Positions 45,798 to 57,300 of a stretch of 64,000 bases of DNA are shown one piece after another. Each line of letters starts with the position of its first letter. Position 1 is the first letter of the stretch. The notes under the pieces are model-generated. The model saw only the letters and a list, made by a program, of their open reading frames with translations, was not told where the DNA came from and did not search any database. The position numbers and the translations under genes were made by a program. The DNA comes from Megalopta genalis (Eukaryota; Arthropoda; Insecta; Hymenoptera; Halictidae), in the NCBI RefSeq assembly GCF_051020955.1, contig NC_135022.1:8706463-8770462 (forward strand). Direction: 5' to 3'.

Positions 45798-47987
45798 ATG
45801 GCGGCTCTGCCCGGGGTGACCTTCTTTCCGACCACACTCGTGGGACCAATTATGGATTCTTTTAAACAAATAACCGGGGAGGGGGGAAACGAGCGTGAGG
45901 TGGAGGTGCGCGGGCCTATCGTGCGCCTCAAAAGATGTGCAGAGCCGGTGTCGCGGAGGCATTCTGCAACACGCGGTAAAAAGAGGACCGCTGCGGGCCT
46001 TGGTGAGTGCGATGACGGGGAGGAGTCAGATTTCTCTGTCTCCTCCCACCACTCATCGCAGAGTGTCCCGGGCTCTTCGTCGGCGAGGAAGAGAGGACGG
46101 CCGCCGACGACCGGCGAATATGTTGGCCTCGCAGAGGCCAAACTTAGGCTGGCCGAGGCTTCGCAGCTGGAGGCCGAGGCAAGGGAGGTGGCGGCGATAT
46201 TCGACCCGGGTGCCCCCGTGCCGAGACCATCGCGATCGAGCGTCCCGCTTCCGGACGAGACGGATATCGCGGAAAATTTCCGCAACCGTCCGACGCGGGA
46301 TGTCGCGGCCGCTATATTGGAGAGCCTGGATGAGGTGGCCAGGATCTCCGGCGTTTCGAAGGGGCTGAAGGGCAACTTGGCCCGCGCCCTGAGGGTGGCC
46401 GCCTTAAACGGCAGGGTAGGGGTGTCCGAGCTGGCAGTGAGATCGGCTACCGACGCCACGCGTGTCCTGGAGGCCGAAAATGCCGTCCTCAGGGGGCAAA
46501 TGACGGAGCTGCAGGCGGAGGTGGCCCGGCTCCGGCAGGTGGTGGAGGCGAGAACGGCTGCTGCCGCAATGCCTCCGCCGCCGCGCCCGGCAGAGGGCTC
46601 AGTATCGCCGCCGATCGTCGGCGCCCGGGATTGCCATCGCTCTGGGCAAGAAAAGTCCTCGCCACCACCTGCGGCTGCGCCCGCAGATTTTCTGGCGCAA
46701 ATAGGCGCCCTGATAGACGCCAAATTGGCGTCATTCAGGAAGGAGCTCGCGCCGCGAACGGACTCGGCCCTACGATCCGTGGCCCCTGGGCCGTCCGTCC
46801 CCTCACAGTCTTCGGACAGGGTGGGGCGGAGGGCGAAGAAGAAGAAGAAAGGTGGGAAGGCTGGGGCGGCTATAGCGGCCCAGACGGAGCCCGCTCGACC
46901 TCGAGCAGAATTGGCCCCACCCTCCGCCGCGCCTCCACCCCAGGAGGCGTGGTCCCAGGTGGTTGGCCGGAAGGCCAAAAAGGCGGCTGCCAAGGCCACT
47001 GCGGCGGCGAATAAAAAAGGACGGGTGATCCCGGCGACCCCCAGGAAGACACCCCTGCCTCCTCGACCGCCACGCACAGCAGCGGTTACCATAACGGTTC
47101 CGTCTGGCGTGGACATTACTTACGCGCAGGCGATGGCCACTGCCAGGTCCAAGGTGGACCTGGCAGAAATTGGCATCGCCTCGCTGAGGCCGCGAAGGGC
47201 GGTGACTGGGGGGTTAATTTTGGAGGTCCCTGGCACCGATGGGGCCGCCAAGGCCACCGTCCTCGCCACAAAAGTGGCAGAAGCGCTGGCAGGCACCGGC
47301 GTAAAGGTCGCGCGTCCGGTCAAAAAAGCTGACCTTAGGGTGCGCGGCCTGGTCGATTCGACCACGCCGGCGGAGGTCGCTGCGGCTGTTGCCCGCGTGG
47401 GCGGGTGCAGCGAGGGGGACATCAATACCGGCGAAATCCGGTCTTCCCCCTCGGGATTGGGCACCCTCTGGGTCCGATGTCCTGCCGCAGCCGCTCGCAA
47501 GGTTGCTGTCGCGGGCCGGATAACTGTCGGCTGGACCCAGGCAGCCGTGGAGGCCCTGAGTGCCCGGCCTCTGCAGTGTTACCGTTGCCTTGGTGTTGGC
47601 CACACCAGTCAGCGGTGCACCTCTGCCGAGGATAGGTCCGACTGCTGTTATAGATGCGGCAGTCGTGACCACAAGGTGGCAGCCTGTACGGCCTCGCCCA
47701 ATTGTCCGCTTTGTGCGGGCGCGGGCAGGCCGTCTGGTCACCGCCTCGGCGGCCGGGCGTGTCCTGCCAGTGCGAGGCGAGGCAAGGTAGGCGGCCAAAG
47801 GTCGTCTGCCAGATTCAATAAAAAAGGGAAGGAAACCACGATGGCCAAGGCAGCAACCACCGTGGCCAGCAACGAAAAGGTAGCATCGCCTGATGCTACC
47901 GCCGCGCCCGCGGGGGCGGATGGGGCCACTAAAGTCCCAGACGCCACCGCATCCGCGGCCGTGACGGCGATGGACACGGCTGTGTAA
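45798..47987 (+). CDS. ORF1: Gag-like protein, copy 9
   Basis: 729 aa with few private changes: RPAEGSVS, GRVIPATPRKT. TASPNCPLC between knuckles 2 and 3 is shared with copy 6, and GRPSGHRLGGRAC in knuckle 3 with copy 10. All domains of the reference are intact. Together with its ORF2 this is one of the best candidates for an active copy. Confidence 0.95.
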   Translation: MAALPGVTFFPTTLVGPIMDSFKQITGEGGNEREVEVRGPIVRLKRCAEPVSRRHSATRGKKRTAAGLGECDDGEESDFSVSSHHSSQSVPGSSSARKRGRPPTTGEYVGLAEAKLRLAEASQLEAEAREVAAIFDPGAPVPRPSRSSVPLPDETDIAENFRNRPTRDVAAAILESLDEVARISGVSKGLKGNLARALRVAALNGRVGVSELAVRSATDATRVLEAENAVLRGQMTELQAEVARLRQVVEARTAAAAMPPPPRPAEGSVSPPIVGARDCHRSGQEKSSPPPAAAPADFLAQIGALIDAKLASFRKELAPRTDSALRSVAPGPSVPSQSSDRVGRRAKKKKKGGKAGAAIAAQTEPARPRAELAPPSAAPPPQEAWSQVVGRKAKKAAAKATAAANKKGRVIPATPRKTPLPPRPPRTAAVTITVPSGVDITYAQAMATARSKVDLAEIGIASLRPRRAVTGGLILEVPGTDGAAKATVLATKVAEALAGTGVKVARPVKKADLRVRGLVDSTTPAEVAAAVARVGGCSEGDINTGEIRSSPSGLGTLWVRCPAAAARKVAVAGRITVGWTQAAVEALSARPLQCYRCLGVGHTSQRCTSAEDRSDCCYRCGSRDHKVAACTASPNCPLCAGAGRPSGHRLGGRACPASARRGKVGGQRSSARFNKKGKETTMAKAATTVASNEKVASPDATAAPAGADGATKVPDATASAAVTAMDTAV

Positions 47988-50900
47988 TGGGGCCCCCGGG
48001 CCCGATAATACAAGTTAACCTCAACTGCTCGGCCAGAGCGCAGGATCTCCTGTTTCAATGCATGGCCGAGCGGGGTGCCGGGTTGGCAGTCGTGGCGGAG
48101 CCGCACAGGGTCCCCAAACATCCACACTGGATGGGGGACTCGATTGGCTCCGCCGCGATTATTTGGGCTGGGAGGCCGGGGTCCTCGCCGTGCTCGCTTA
48201 TCGAGCGCGGCCTGGGATACGTGGCCGTTGATTGGGGCGGCACCGCGGTTGTGGCGATATACGCACCTCCAAGGTGGTCCCTCGAAGAGTTTGAGCAGTA
48301 TCTGGACGGGGTAGGGAGATGCGTCTCCCGCTGCCATCCCCGTCCGGTGCTGGTCCTGGGGGACTTCAATGCCAAGGCCACGGCTTGGGGTTCCCCCGGG
48401 ACTGACTCGAGGGGCCAGGAGGTGCTTGATTGGGCGGCGGGACTGGAGCTCCGTCTCCTGAACACGGGCTCGGTCCATACGTGCGTGCGGCATAACGGGG
48501 GGTCCATCGTTGACCTTTCGTGGGCAACGCCCCCGGCCGCGCGCCGTATTACGGGGTGGAGGGTGGCGGAAGGGGTCGAGACGTTGTCTGACCATAGATA
48601 CATAGTTCTCGACCTCTCCGCCGCCCCACCATCGACACCCCGTCGTCGCCCCGCCGATGAAGGTTCGCCTCAGCCGCGGTGGGCGCTAAAGCGCCTCGAC
48701 CAGGACGCTCTGATGGCCGCAGCACACGTCGTGGCCTGGCCAGCAACACCGGCCGGGACAGTCGACGGGAATGGGGAGGCCCATTGGTTCCGTGGCGCAA
48801 TGACGTCCATTTGCGACGTAGCCATGCCCCGGGCCAGGGTCTTCCCGAGGAAGGCGGTGTACTGGTGGTCGCGCGCGATAGCGGAGTTACGCACCGAGTG
48901 CGTCCGCGCGCGACGCCAGTACGCTCGCGCCCGTCGACGACGACGTACGGACGACGTTCTGGCTGCCCAGCTGTACGGGCGATATCGGGAGAAGGTGGTC
49001 GCCCTGCAGCTGGCCATCAGGCGAGCGAAGGACCAGGCCTGGCGCGATCTCCTCGGCTCTCTAAACCGAGATCCGTGGGGGCGCCCATACAAGATGGCAT
49101 TGGGACGATTGCGTCCCTGGGCGCCCCCCGTGACGGAGAGCCTGGATCCGGGGCTGCTCGGGCGGGTCGTGGACGCTTTATTCCCCGTTAGCGGGGAGGC
49201 GTCCCGGCCTGTCCCTGAGCCAGAGGAACATGAGTGGTCCCCGGATCTTGAGGTCGCGCCGGAGGAGATGGCCGGGGTCGTCAAATGGCTCCGGGGCAAG
49301 AATACCGCCCCGGGGCCGGACGGTATCCCCGGCCGCGTCTGGTTGCTCGCCACGAGCGTCCTGGGGGAGAGGCTGAGGAGCCTCTACTCTGGGCTTCTGA
49401 GGTTGGGAACGTTCCCCGACCTATGGAGAGAAAGTCGGATGGTCCTCTTGAGGAAGGATGGGAGGCCGGGGGATTCTCCCTCCGCGTACCGGCCCATTTG
49501 TCTCCTGGATGAGGCGGGCAAGATCTTCGAGAAGATCATTGTTGCCCGCCTCTCCAGACACCTGTCCCGCGACGGCCCCGATCTGGCGGACTGCCAGTTT
49601 GGCTTCCGGGAGGGGCGATCGACGGTCGACGCTATCGACCGTCTCAAGTCCCTCTCGGACAATGCCGTGGCAAGGGGCGGGGTGTGCTTGGCGGTGTCCA
49701 TTGACATCGTCAATGCGTTCAACACCCTGCCCTGGTCCGCCATTAGGGAGGCCCTCGTCGATCACCAGGTGCCTCCCTATCTAAGGCGGGTGATCGGAGC
49801 CTACCTGCGGGACAGGTGGGTTGAATACCCGGGCCGGTACGGGATGATACGGAGGGAAGTGGACCGCGGGGTCCCGCAGGGGTCCGTTTTAGGACCGCTC
49901 CTGTGGGACCTTGGTTACAACGCGGTCCTGGAAAAGGCCTCCCTGCCCGACGGTGCCACTCTCGTCTGCTACGCGGACGACACGTTGGTGGTCGCCGTCG
50001 GGAGTACCTTCGAGAGGACCATCCGACGAGCAGAGGTTGCGGTGGCAGCCGTCGTTGCGAGGATCCGCGATCTGGGGCTGCAAATAGCCCCGGAGAAGGC
50101 CCAGGCTGTCTGGTTTCACGGACGGCCTCGGTCTCGGCCACCGGCCAGATCGTGGATCCGGGTTGGAGAAGCCTGCGTCGAGGTGAAGTCCGAGTTGAAA
50201 TATCTCGGACTGATCCTCGACAGCCGCTGGAGCTTCGATGTGCATCTCGACCGTCTCGTCCCCCGAGTCGAAAAGGCGGCGGCCTCTTTGGGCCGCCTGA
50301 TGCCCAACCTCGGGGGACCGGGAGATTTGGTGCGCCGCCTATACCTGGGCGTGGTGCGGTCTATGGCCTTATACGGTGCCCCAATATGGGCGCCGTACGT
50401 GATGACCAGCCGGCGCAACACGCTGTTGTTGCGCCGGCTGCAGAGGCGGATGACCATCCGCCTCATAAGAGGTTACCGCACCACGTCTACCGTGGCGGCG
50501 CTTGCTCTGGCGGGTGAACTTCCCTTCGAGCTTCAGGCGGCGGTGCGCGCCTATGTTTACAGGCGCACTAGCATCGCCAGCCGTGCTCGAGGGGCCCCGC
50601 CGGAGCGAGAGACGGTCGAGGGCTTCGAGCTCCAGGCCCGGAGACTAGCGCTCGCCAGATGGCGTGCCGAGCTTTGCTCCCACGCCGGCGAGCGCGTCCC
50701 CGGGGCTCTCCTGCCGCACTTCACCTCGTGGCGGGAGAGACGGCATGGCAGGCTCTCCTACCGAGCGACGCAGGTGTTCACCGGGCATGGCTGCTTCGGT
50801 GTCTACCTGTGTCGCATCGGGCGGGAAGCGACGACGGTGTGCCACCATTGTGGCGCGGAGGAAGACTCGGCGCAGCACACGCTGGAGGAATGTCCCGCCT

Positions 50901-51130
50901 TTTCAGCGCTGCGCCGAGTCCTAAAACGAGAAGTCGGCCACGACCTCGCACTCTCCAGCCTAGTTGGGGCCATGCTGGAGGGCCCGGGGAAGTGGGCGGC
51001 AGCAATCTCTTTCTGCGAGGAGGTTATGTCGCGGAAGGAGGCTGCCGAGCGGGATCGGGAGCTTACAGATCCCGCCCGACGTGCCCGGGGACGGCGTGCG
51101 CGCCCACGCCGAGAAACCCCGGGCAGCTGA
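47987..51130 (+). CDS. ORF2: APE endonuclease/reverse transcriptase, copy 9
   Basis: Intact at 1047 aa. Private changes are P67S, R144Q, P258T, A456T, S473L, K699Q, E706Q, A752V, L772M and A823T. None is in a recognised catalytic motif. Confidence 0.97.
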   Translation: MGPPGPIIQVNLNCSARAQDLLFQCMAERGAGLAVVAEPHRVPKHPHWMGDSIGSAAIIWAGRPGSSPCSLIERGLGYVAVDWGGTAVVAIYAPPRWSLEEFEQYLDGVGRCVSRCHPRPVLVLGDFNAKATAWGSPGTDSRGQEVLDWAAGLELRLLNTGSVHTCVRHNGGSIVDLSWATPPAARRITGWRVAEGVETLSDHRYIVLDLSAAPPSTPRRRPADEGSPQPRWALKRLDQDALMAAAHVVAWPATPAGTVDGNGEAHWFRGAMTSICDVAMPRARVFPRKAVYWWSRAIAELRTECVRARRQYARARRRRRTDDVLAAQLYGRYREKVVALQLAIRRAKDQAWRDLLGSLNRDPWGRPYKMALGRLRPWAPPVTESLDPGLLGRVVDALFPVSGEASRPVPEPEEHEWSPDLEVAPEEMAGVVKWLRGKNTAPGPDGIPGRVWLLATSVLGERLRSLYSGLLRLGTFPDLWRESRMVLLRKDGRPGDSPSAYRPICLLDEAGKIFEKIIVARLSRHLSRDGPDLADCQFGFREGRSTVDAIDRLKSLSDNAVARGGVCLAVSIDIVNAFNTLPWSAIREALVDHQVPPYLRRVIGAYLRDRWVEYPGRYGMIRREVDRGVPQGSVLGPLLWDLGYNAVLEKASLPDGATLVCYADDTLVVAVGSTFERTIRRAEVAVAAVVARIRDLGLQIAPEKAQAVWFHGRPRSRPPARSWIRVGEACVEVKSELKYLGLILDSRWSFDVHLDRLVPRVEKAAASLGRLMPNLGGPGDLVRRLYLGVVRSMALYGAPIWAPYVMTSRRNTLLLRRLQRRMTIRLIRGYRTTSTVAALALAGELPFELQAAVRAYVYRRTSIASRARGAPPERETVEGFELQARRLALARWRAELCSHAGERVPGALLPHFTSWRERRHGRLSYRATQVFTGHGCFGVYLCRIGREATTVCHHCGAEEDSAQHTLEECPAFSALRRVLKREVGHDLALSSLVGAMLEGPGKWAAAISFCEEVMSRKEAAERDRELTDPARRARGRRARPRRETPGS

Positions 51131-51676
51131 GAGTAGGCGGGCGGCGGGTGTACCAGAATATGCTGGTTTCATTGCCCGCCGCCCGCCAACAGAGGAGGAC
51201 CTCCCCTGTTCTGAGTGGGGGATGACGAGTCGCCTGAGGAGGCGTGGGTTAACTGTGATCCTCCTCCAATATACTCGTCGTCCCCCCGGCGGCCGCTGTG
51301 ATCAGGGCGGGGGCCCTGGTCACCTATCGCGCGGTCGCCGTGTCGGGGCGGTGCGGGGTGCGACCCCTCGCGCCGCCGAATTTAATTGGATTTTAGGGGG
51401 GAGGATTTATTTTATTTCCCCCCGGGACGCGGCCGGCCATCGTTACCATCTTGATGGCCGGCCAGGCGAGGGGGAGCCGCGGTAGTGTTCTTCAAGAGTT
51501 CCCGTGGCTCCCCCGTTGAATCGCCAGCGATCGGTCCTGCGTCCTCAGGTCGCCGTGGAGGTTTTAGTGGGTCAAACCCCACACTACCCTCGTCCCGCTC
51601 CCCCGGGCGGGGCGGGGGTGTCTGGCGAGCAGATTTCCTCCACGTAAAATAAAAAAAAAAAAAAAAAAAAAAAAAA
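51131..51676 (+). other. 3' UTR and poly(A) of copy 9
   Basis: Long-loop type. The AT block reads AATTTAATTGG. One G is lost in CGCCTGAGGAGGCG, which keeps that small stem but shortens its loop. The tail is 26 A. Confidence 0.85.
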
Positions 51677-51768
51677 GGTTATGTCAAGGTTATGTCAAGG
51701 TTATGTCAAGGTTATGTCAAGGTTATGTCAAGGTTATGTCAAGGTTATGTCAAGGTTATGTCAAGGTT
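51677..51768 (+). repeat. Telomere-like repeat, 8 units + GGTT
   Basis: 92 bp of perfect repeat between copies 9 and 10. Confidence 0.95.
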
Positions 51769-52139
51769 CCCCCCCGTGTCCGCTACCTTGTCGTGGTGGG
51801 GGGGCTTCGTGCCCTAATGATCCTCAAGGCTGTGCCGGCGGGGAATTTATTCCCTGGCAGGTTCTACCATGCCGGAGTGGCTTGAGGTGAGGGGCCAACT
51901 AAAGTCGGACACATACCGTAAACCTGTGGTCATGTTTTACAGGAACGGGGGTCTTGCCTTAACCGGCCGGGCCGCGAGGATGACAACCTCTCTAAAAAAT
52001 CCCTAGCCCCAAGCAGTGTTGCGCGGTGAAGAGGGCGTAGCTGGAGTAAGCGCCAGCTATGGTTGGTGGGTGCACCAATCGTTAGCGGACAACCCCGGGG
52101 TACCTGGCGACCCCCCGGGCGTATTAGCCTTCCCCGGGT
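51769..52139 (+). promoter_or_regulatory. 5' UTR of copy 10
   Basis: 371 bp, type B. The pseudoknot partners are 51769-51782 and 51906-51912 with full 7-bp pairing. The start-codon hairpin is 8 bp. Confidence 0.7.
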
Positions 52140-54335
52140 ATGGCGGCTCTACCCGGGGTGACCTCCTTTCCGACCACACTCGTGGGATTAAGTATGGAGT
52201 CTACTTTTTCACAAACAACCGGGGAGGGGGGAAACGAGCGTGAGGTGGAGGTGCGCGGGCCTATCGTGCGCCTCAAAAGATGCACAGAGCCGGTGTCGCG
52301 GAGGCATTCGGCGACACGCGGCAAAAAGAGGACCGCAGCGGGCCTTGGTGAGTGCGATGAGGGGGAGGAGTCAGATTTCTCTGTCTCCTCCCACCACTCA
52401 TCTCAGAGTGTCCCGGGCTCGTCGTCAGCGAGGAAAAGAGGACGGCCGCCGACGACCGGCGAATATGTTGGCCTCGCAGAGGCCAAACTTAGGCTGGCCG
52501 AGGCTTCGCAGCTGGAGGCCGAGGCAAGGGAGGTGGTGGCGATATTCGACCCGGGAGCCCCCGTGCCGAGACCATCGCGGTCGAGCGTCCCGCTCCCGGA
52601 CGAGACGGATATAGCGGAAAATTTCCGCAACCGTCCAACGCGGGATGTCGCGGCCGCTATATTGGAGAGCCTGGATGAAGTGGCCAGGATCTCCGGCGTG
52701 TCAAAGGGGCTGAAGGGCAATTTGGCCCGCGCCCTAAGGGTGGCCGCCTTAAACGGCAGGGTGGGGGTGTCCGAGCTTGCGGTTAGGTCAGCTACCGACG
52801 CCACGCGTGCCCTGGAGGCAGAGAATGCCGTCCTCAGGGGGCAAATGACGGAGCTGCGGGCGGAGGTGGCTCGGCTCCGGCAGGTGGTGGAGGCGAGTAC
52901 GGCTGCTGCCGCAATGCCTCCGCCGCCGCGCCCGGGAGAGGGCTCAGTATCGCCGCCGATCGTCGCCGCCCGGGACTGCCAACGCTCCGGGCAAGAAAAG
53001 TCCTCGCCCCCACATGCGACTGCGCCCGCAGATTTTCTGGCGCAGATAAGCGCCCTGATAGACGCCAAATTGGCGTCATTCAGGAGGGAGCTCGCGCCGC
53101 GAACGGACTCGGCCCTGCGATCGGTGGCACCTGGGCCGTCCGTCCCCTCACAGTCTTCGGACAGGGTGGGGCGGAAGACGAAGAAGAAGAAGAAAGGTGG
53201 GAAAGCTGGGGCGGCTATAGCGGCCCAGACGGAGCCCGCTCGACCGCGAGCAGAATCGGCGCTACCCTCTGCCGCGCCTCCGCCCCAGGAGGCGTGGTCC
53301 CAGGTGGTTGGCCGCAAGGCTAAAAAGGCGGCTGCCAAGGCCACTGCGGCGGCGAATAATAAAAAAGGACGGGTGGTCCCGGCGGCCCCCAGGAAGACAC
53401 CCCTGCCTCCGCGACCGCCACGCACAGCAGCGGTTACCATAACGGTTCCGTCTGGCGTGGACATTACTTACGCGCAGGCGATGGCCACTGCCAGGTCCAA
53501 GGTGGACCTGGCAGAAATTGGCATCGCCTCGCTGAGGCCGCGAAGGGCGGTGACTGGGGGGTTAATTTTGGAAGTCCCTGGCACCGATGGGGCCGCCAAG
53601 GCCACCGTCCTCGCCACAAAAGTGACGGAAGCGCTGGCAGGCACCGGCGTAAAGGTCGCGCGTCCGGTCAAAAAAGCTGACCTTAGGGTGCGCGGCCTGG
53701 TCGATTCGACCACGCCGGCGGAGGTCGCTGCGGCTGTTGCCCGCGTGGGCGGGTGCAGCGAGGGGGACATCAATACCGGCGAAATCCGGTCTTCCCCCTC
53801 GGGATTGGGCACCCTCTGGGTCCGATGTCCTGCCGCGGCCGCTCGCAAGGTTGCTGTCGCGGGCCGGATAACCGTCGGCTGGACCCATGCAGCCGTGGAG
53901 GCCCTGAGTGCCCGGCCTCTGCAGTGTTACCGTTGCCTTGATGTTGGCCACACCAGTCAGCGGTGCACCTCTGCCGAGGATAGGTCCGACTGCTGCTATA
54001 GATGCGGCAGTCGGGACCATAAGGTGGCAGCCTGTACGGCCACGCCCAATTGTCCGCTTTGTGCGGGCGCGGGCAGGCCTTCTGGTCACCGCCTCGGCGG
54101 CCGGGCGTGTCCTGTCAGTGCGAGGCGAGGCAAGGTAGGCGGCCAAAGGTCGTCTGCCAGATTCAATAAAAAAGGGAAGGAAACCACTATGGCCAAGGCA
54201 GCGACCACCGTGGCCAGCAACGAAAAGGCGGCACCGCCTGATGCTACCGCCGCACCCGCGGGGGCGAATGGGGCCACTAAAGTCCCTGACGCCACCGCAT
54301 CCGCGGCCGTGACGGCGATGGACACGGCTGTGTAA
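52140..54335 (+). CDS. ORF1: Gag-like protein, copy 10
   Basis: 731 aa (LSMESTF and AAANNKK insertions). The first zinc knuckle reads CYRCLDVGHTSQRC: the residue two after the second Cys is Asp instead of Gly, with the four ligands kept. Other private changes are EVVAIFD, VEASTAAA just after the zipper, TKVTEAL, GWTHAAV, CPVSARR and GANGATK. Confidence 0.95.
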   Translation: MAALPGVTSFPTTLVGLSMESTFSQTTGEGGNEREVEVRGPIVRLKRCTEPVSRRHSATRGKKRTAAGLGECDEGEESDFSVSSHHSSQSVPGSSSARKRGRPPTTGEYVGLAEAKLRLAEASQLEAEAREVVAIFDPGAPVPRPSRSSVPLPDETDIAENFRNRPTRDVAAAILESLDEVARISGVSKGLKGNLARALRVAALNGRVGVSELAVRSATDATRALEAENAVLRGQMTELRAEVARLRQVVEASTAAAAMPPPPRPGEGSVSPPIVAARDCQRSGQEKSSPPHATAPADFLAQISALIDAKLASFRRELAPRTDSALRSVAPGPSVPSQSSDRVGRKTKKKKKGGKAGAAIAAQTEPARPRAESALPSAAPPPQEAWSQVVGRKAKKAAAKATAAANNKKGRVVPAAPRKTPLPPRPPRTAAVTITVPSGVDITYAQAMATARSKVDLAEIGIASLRPRRAVTGGLILEVPGTDGAAKATVLATKVTEALAGTGVKVARPVKKADLRVRGLVDSTTPAEVAAAVARVGGCSEGDINTGEIRSSPSGLGTLWVRCPAAAARKVAVAGRITVGWTHAAVEALSARPLQCYRCLDVGHTSQRCTSAEDRSDCCYRCGSRDHKVAACTATPNCPLCAGAGRPSGHRLGGRACPVSARRGKVGGQRSSARFNKKGKETTMAKAATTVASNEKAAPPDATAAPAGANGATKVPDATASAAVTAMDTAV

Positions 54336-57300
54336 TGGGGCCCCCGGGCCCGATAATACAAGTTAACCTCAACTGCTCGGCCAGAGCGCAGGATCTCCTG
54401 TTTCAATGCATGGCCGAGCGGGGTGCCGGGTTGGCAGTCGTGGCGGAGCCGCACAGGGTCCCCAAACATCCACACTGGGCGGGGGACTCGATTGGCACCG
54501 CCGCGATTATTTGGGCTGGGAGGCCGGGGTCCCCGCCGTGCTCGGTTATTGAGCGCGGCCTGGGATACGTGGCCGTTGATTGGGGCGGCACCGCGGTTGT
54601 GGCGATATACGCACCTCCAAGGTGGTCCCTCGAAGAGTTTGAGCAGTATCTGGACGGGGTAGGGAGATGCGTCTCCCGCTGCCATCCCCGTCCGGTGCTG
54701 GTCCTGGGGGACTTCAATGCCAAGGCCACGGCTTGGGGTTCCCCCGGGACTGACTCGAGGGGCCGGGAGGTGCTTGATTGGGCGGCGGGACTGGAGCTCC
54801 GTCTCCTGAACAGGGGCTCGGTCCATACGTGCGTGCGGCATAACGGGGGGTCCATCGTTGACCTTTCGTGGGCATCGCCCCCGGCCGCGCGCCGTATTGC
54901 GGGGTGGAGGGTGGCGGAAGGGGTGGAGACGTTGTCTGACCACAGATACATAGTTCTCGACCTCTCCGCCGCCCCACCATCGACATCCCGTCGTCGCCCC
55001 GCCGATGAAGGTTCGCCTCAGCCGCGGTGGGCGCTGAAGCGCCTCGACCAGGACGCTCTGATGGCGGCAGCCCACGTCGTGGCCTGGCCAGCAACACCGG
55101 CCGGGCCAGTCGACGGGAATGGGGAGGCCCGATGGTTCCGGGGCGCAATGACGTCGGTTTGCGACGTCGCCATGCCCCGGGCCAGGGTCTTCCCGAGGAA
55201 GGCGGTGTACTGGTGGTCGCGCGCGATAGCGGAATTACGCACCGAGTGCGTCCGCGCGCGACGCCAGTACGCTCGCGCCCGTCGACGACGACGTACGGAC
55301 GACGTGCTGGCTGCCCAGCTGTACGGGCGATATCGGGAGAAGGTGGTCGCCCTGCAGCTGGCCATCAGGCGAGCGAAGGACCAGGCCTGGCGCGATCTCC
55401 TCGGCTCTCTGAACCGAGATCCGTGGGGGCGCCCATACAAGATGGCTTTGGGACGATTCCGTCCCTGGGCGCCCCCCGTGACGGAGAGCCTGGATCCGGG
55501 GCTGCTCGGGCGGGTCGTGGACGCTTTATTCCCCGTTAGCGGGGAGGCGTCCCGGCCCGTCCCTGAGCCAGAGGAACATGAGTGGTCCCCGGATCTTGAG
55601 GTCGCGCCGGAGGAGATGGCCGCGGTCGTCAAATGGCTCCGGGGCAAGAATACCGCCCCGGGGCCGGACGGTATCCCCGGCCGGGTCTGGTTGCTCGCCG
55701 CGAGCGTCCTGGGGGAGAGGCTGAGGAGCCTCTACTCTGGGCTCCTGAGGTCGGGGACGTTCCCAGACCTATGGAGAGAAAGTCGGATGGTCCTCTTGAG
55801 GAAGGATGGGAGGCCGGGGGATTCTCCCTCCGCGTACCGGCCCATTTGTCTCCTGGATGAGGCGGGCAAGATCTTCGAGAAGATCATTGTTGCCCGCCTC
55901 TCCAGGCACCTGTCCCGCGACGGCCCCGATTTGGCGGACTGCCAGTTTGGCTTCCGGGAGGGGCGATCGACGGTCGACGCTATCGACCGTCTCAAGTCCC
56001 TCTCGGACAATGCCGTGGCAAGGGGCGGGGTGTGCTTGGCGGTGTCCATTGACATCGTCAATGCGTTCAACACCCTGCCCTGGTCCGCCATCAGGGAGGC
56101 CCTCGTTGATCACCAGGTGCCTCCCTATCTGAGGCGGGTGATCGGGGCCTACCTGCGGGACAGGTGGGTTGAATACCCGGGCCGGTGCGGGATGATACGG
56201 AGGGAAGTGGACCGCGGAGTCCCGCAGGGGTCCGTTTTAGGACCGCTCCTGTGGGACCTGGGTTACAACGCGGTCCTGGAGAAGGCTTCCCTGCCCGACG
56301 GTGCCACCCTCGTCTGCTACGCGGACGACACGTTGGTGGTCGCCGTCGGGAGTACCTTCGAGAGGACCATCCGACGAGCAGAGGTTGCGGTGGCAGCCGT
56401 CGTCGCGAGGATCCGCGATCTGGGGCTGAAGATAGCCCCGGAGAAGGCCGAGGCTGTCTGGTTTCACGGACAGCCTCGGTCTCGGCCACCGGCCAGATCG
56501 TGGATCCGGGTTGGAGAAGCCTGCGTAGAGGTGAAGTCCGAGTTGAAATATCTCGGACTGATCCTCGACAGCCGCTGGAGCTTCGGTGCGCATCTCGACC
56601 GTCTCGTCCCCCGAGTCGAAAAGGCGGCGGCCTCTTTGGGCCGCCTGCTGCCCAACCTCGGGGGACCGGGAGATTTGGTGCGCCGCCTATACCTGGGCGT
56701 GGTGCGGTCTATGGCCTTATACGGTGCCCCGATATGGGCGCCGTACGTGATGACCAGCCGGCGCAACACGCTGTTGTTGCGCCGGCTGCAGAGGCGGATG
56801 GCCATCCGCCTCATAAGAGGTTACCGCACCGCGTCTACCGTGGCGGCGCTTGCTCTGGCGGGAGAACTTCCCTTCGAGCTTCAGGCGGCGGTGCGCGCCT
56901 ATGTTTATAGGCGCACAAGCATCGCCAGCCGTGCTCGAGGGGCCCCGCCGGAGCGAGAGACGGTCGAGGGCTTCGAGCTCCAGGCCCGGAGACTAGCGCT
57001 CGCCAGATGGCGTGCCGAGCTTTGCTCCCACGCCGGCGAGCGCGTCCCCGGGGCTCTCCTGCCGCACTTCACCTCGTGGCGGGAGAGACGGCATGGCAGG
57101 CTCTCCTACCGAGCGACGCAGGTGTTCACCGGGCATGGCTGCTTCGGTGTCTACCTGTGTCGCATCGGGCGGGAAGCGACGACGGTGTGCCACCACTGTG
57201 GCGCGGAGGAAGACTCGGCGCAGCACACGCTGGAGGAATGTCCCGCCTTTTCAGCGCTGCGCCGAGTCCTAAAACGGGAAGTCGGTCACGACCTCGCACT

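Larger units (their letters stand above)
45428..51676 (+). mobile_element. Copy 9: complete SART-like retrotransposon
   Basis: Complete unit with 26 A. Type A leader and N-terminus close to copy 4, but with the GAGTCC 5' start of copies 8 and 11 and an ORF1 third-knuckle region (GRPSGHRLGGRAC) shared with copy 10. Confidence 0.97.
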
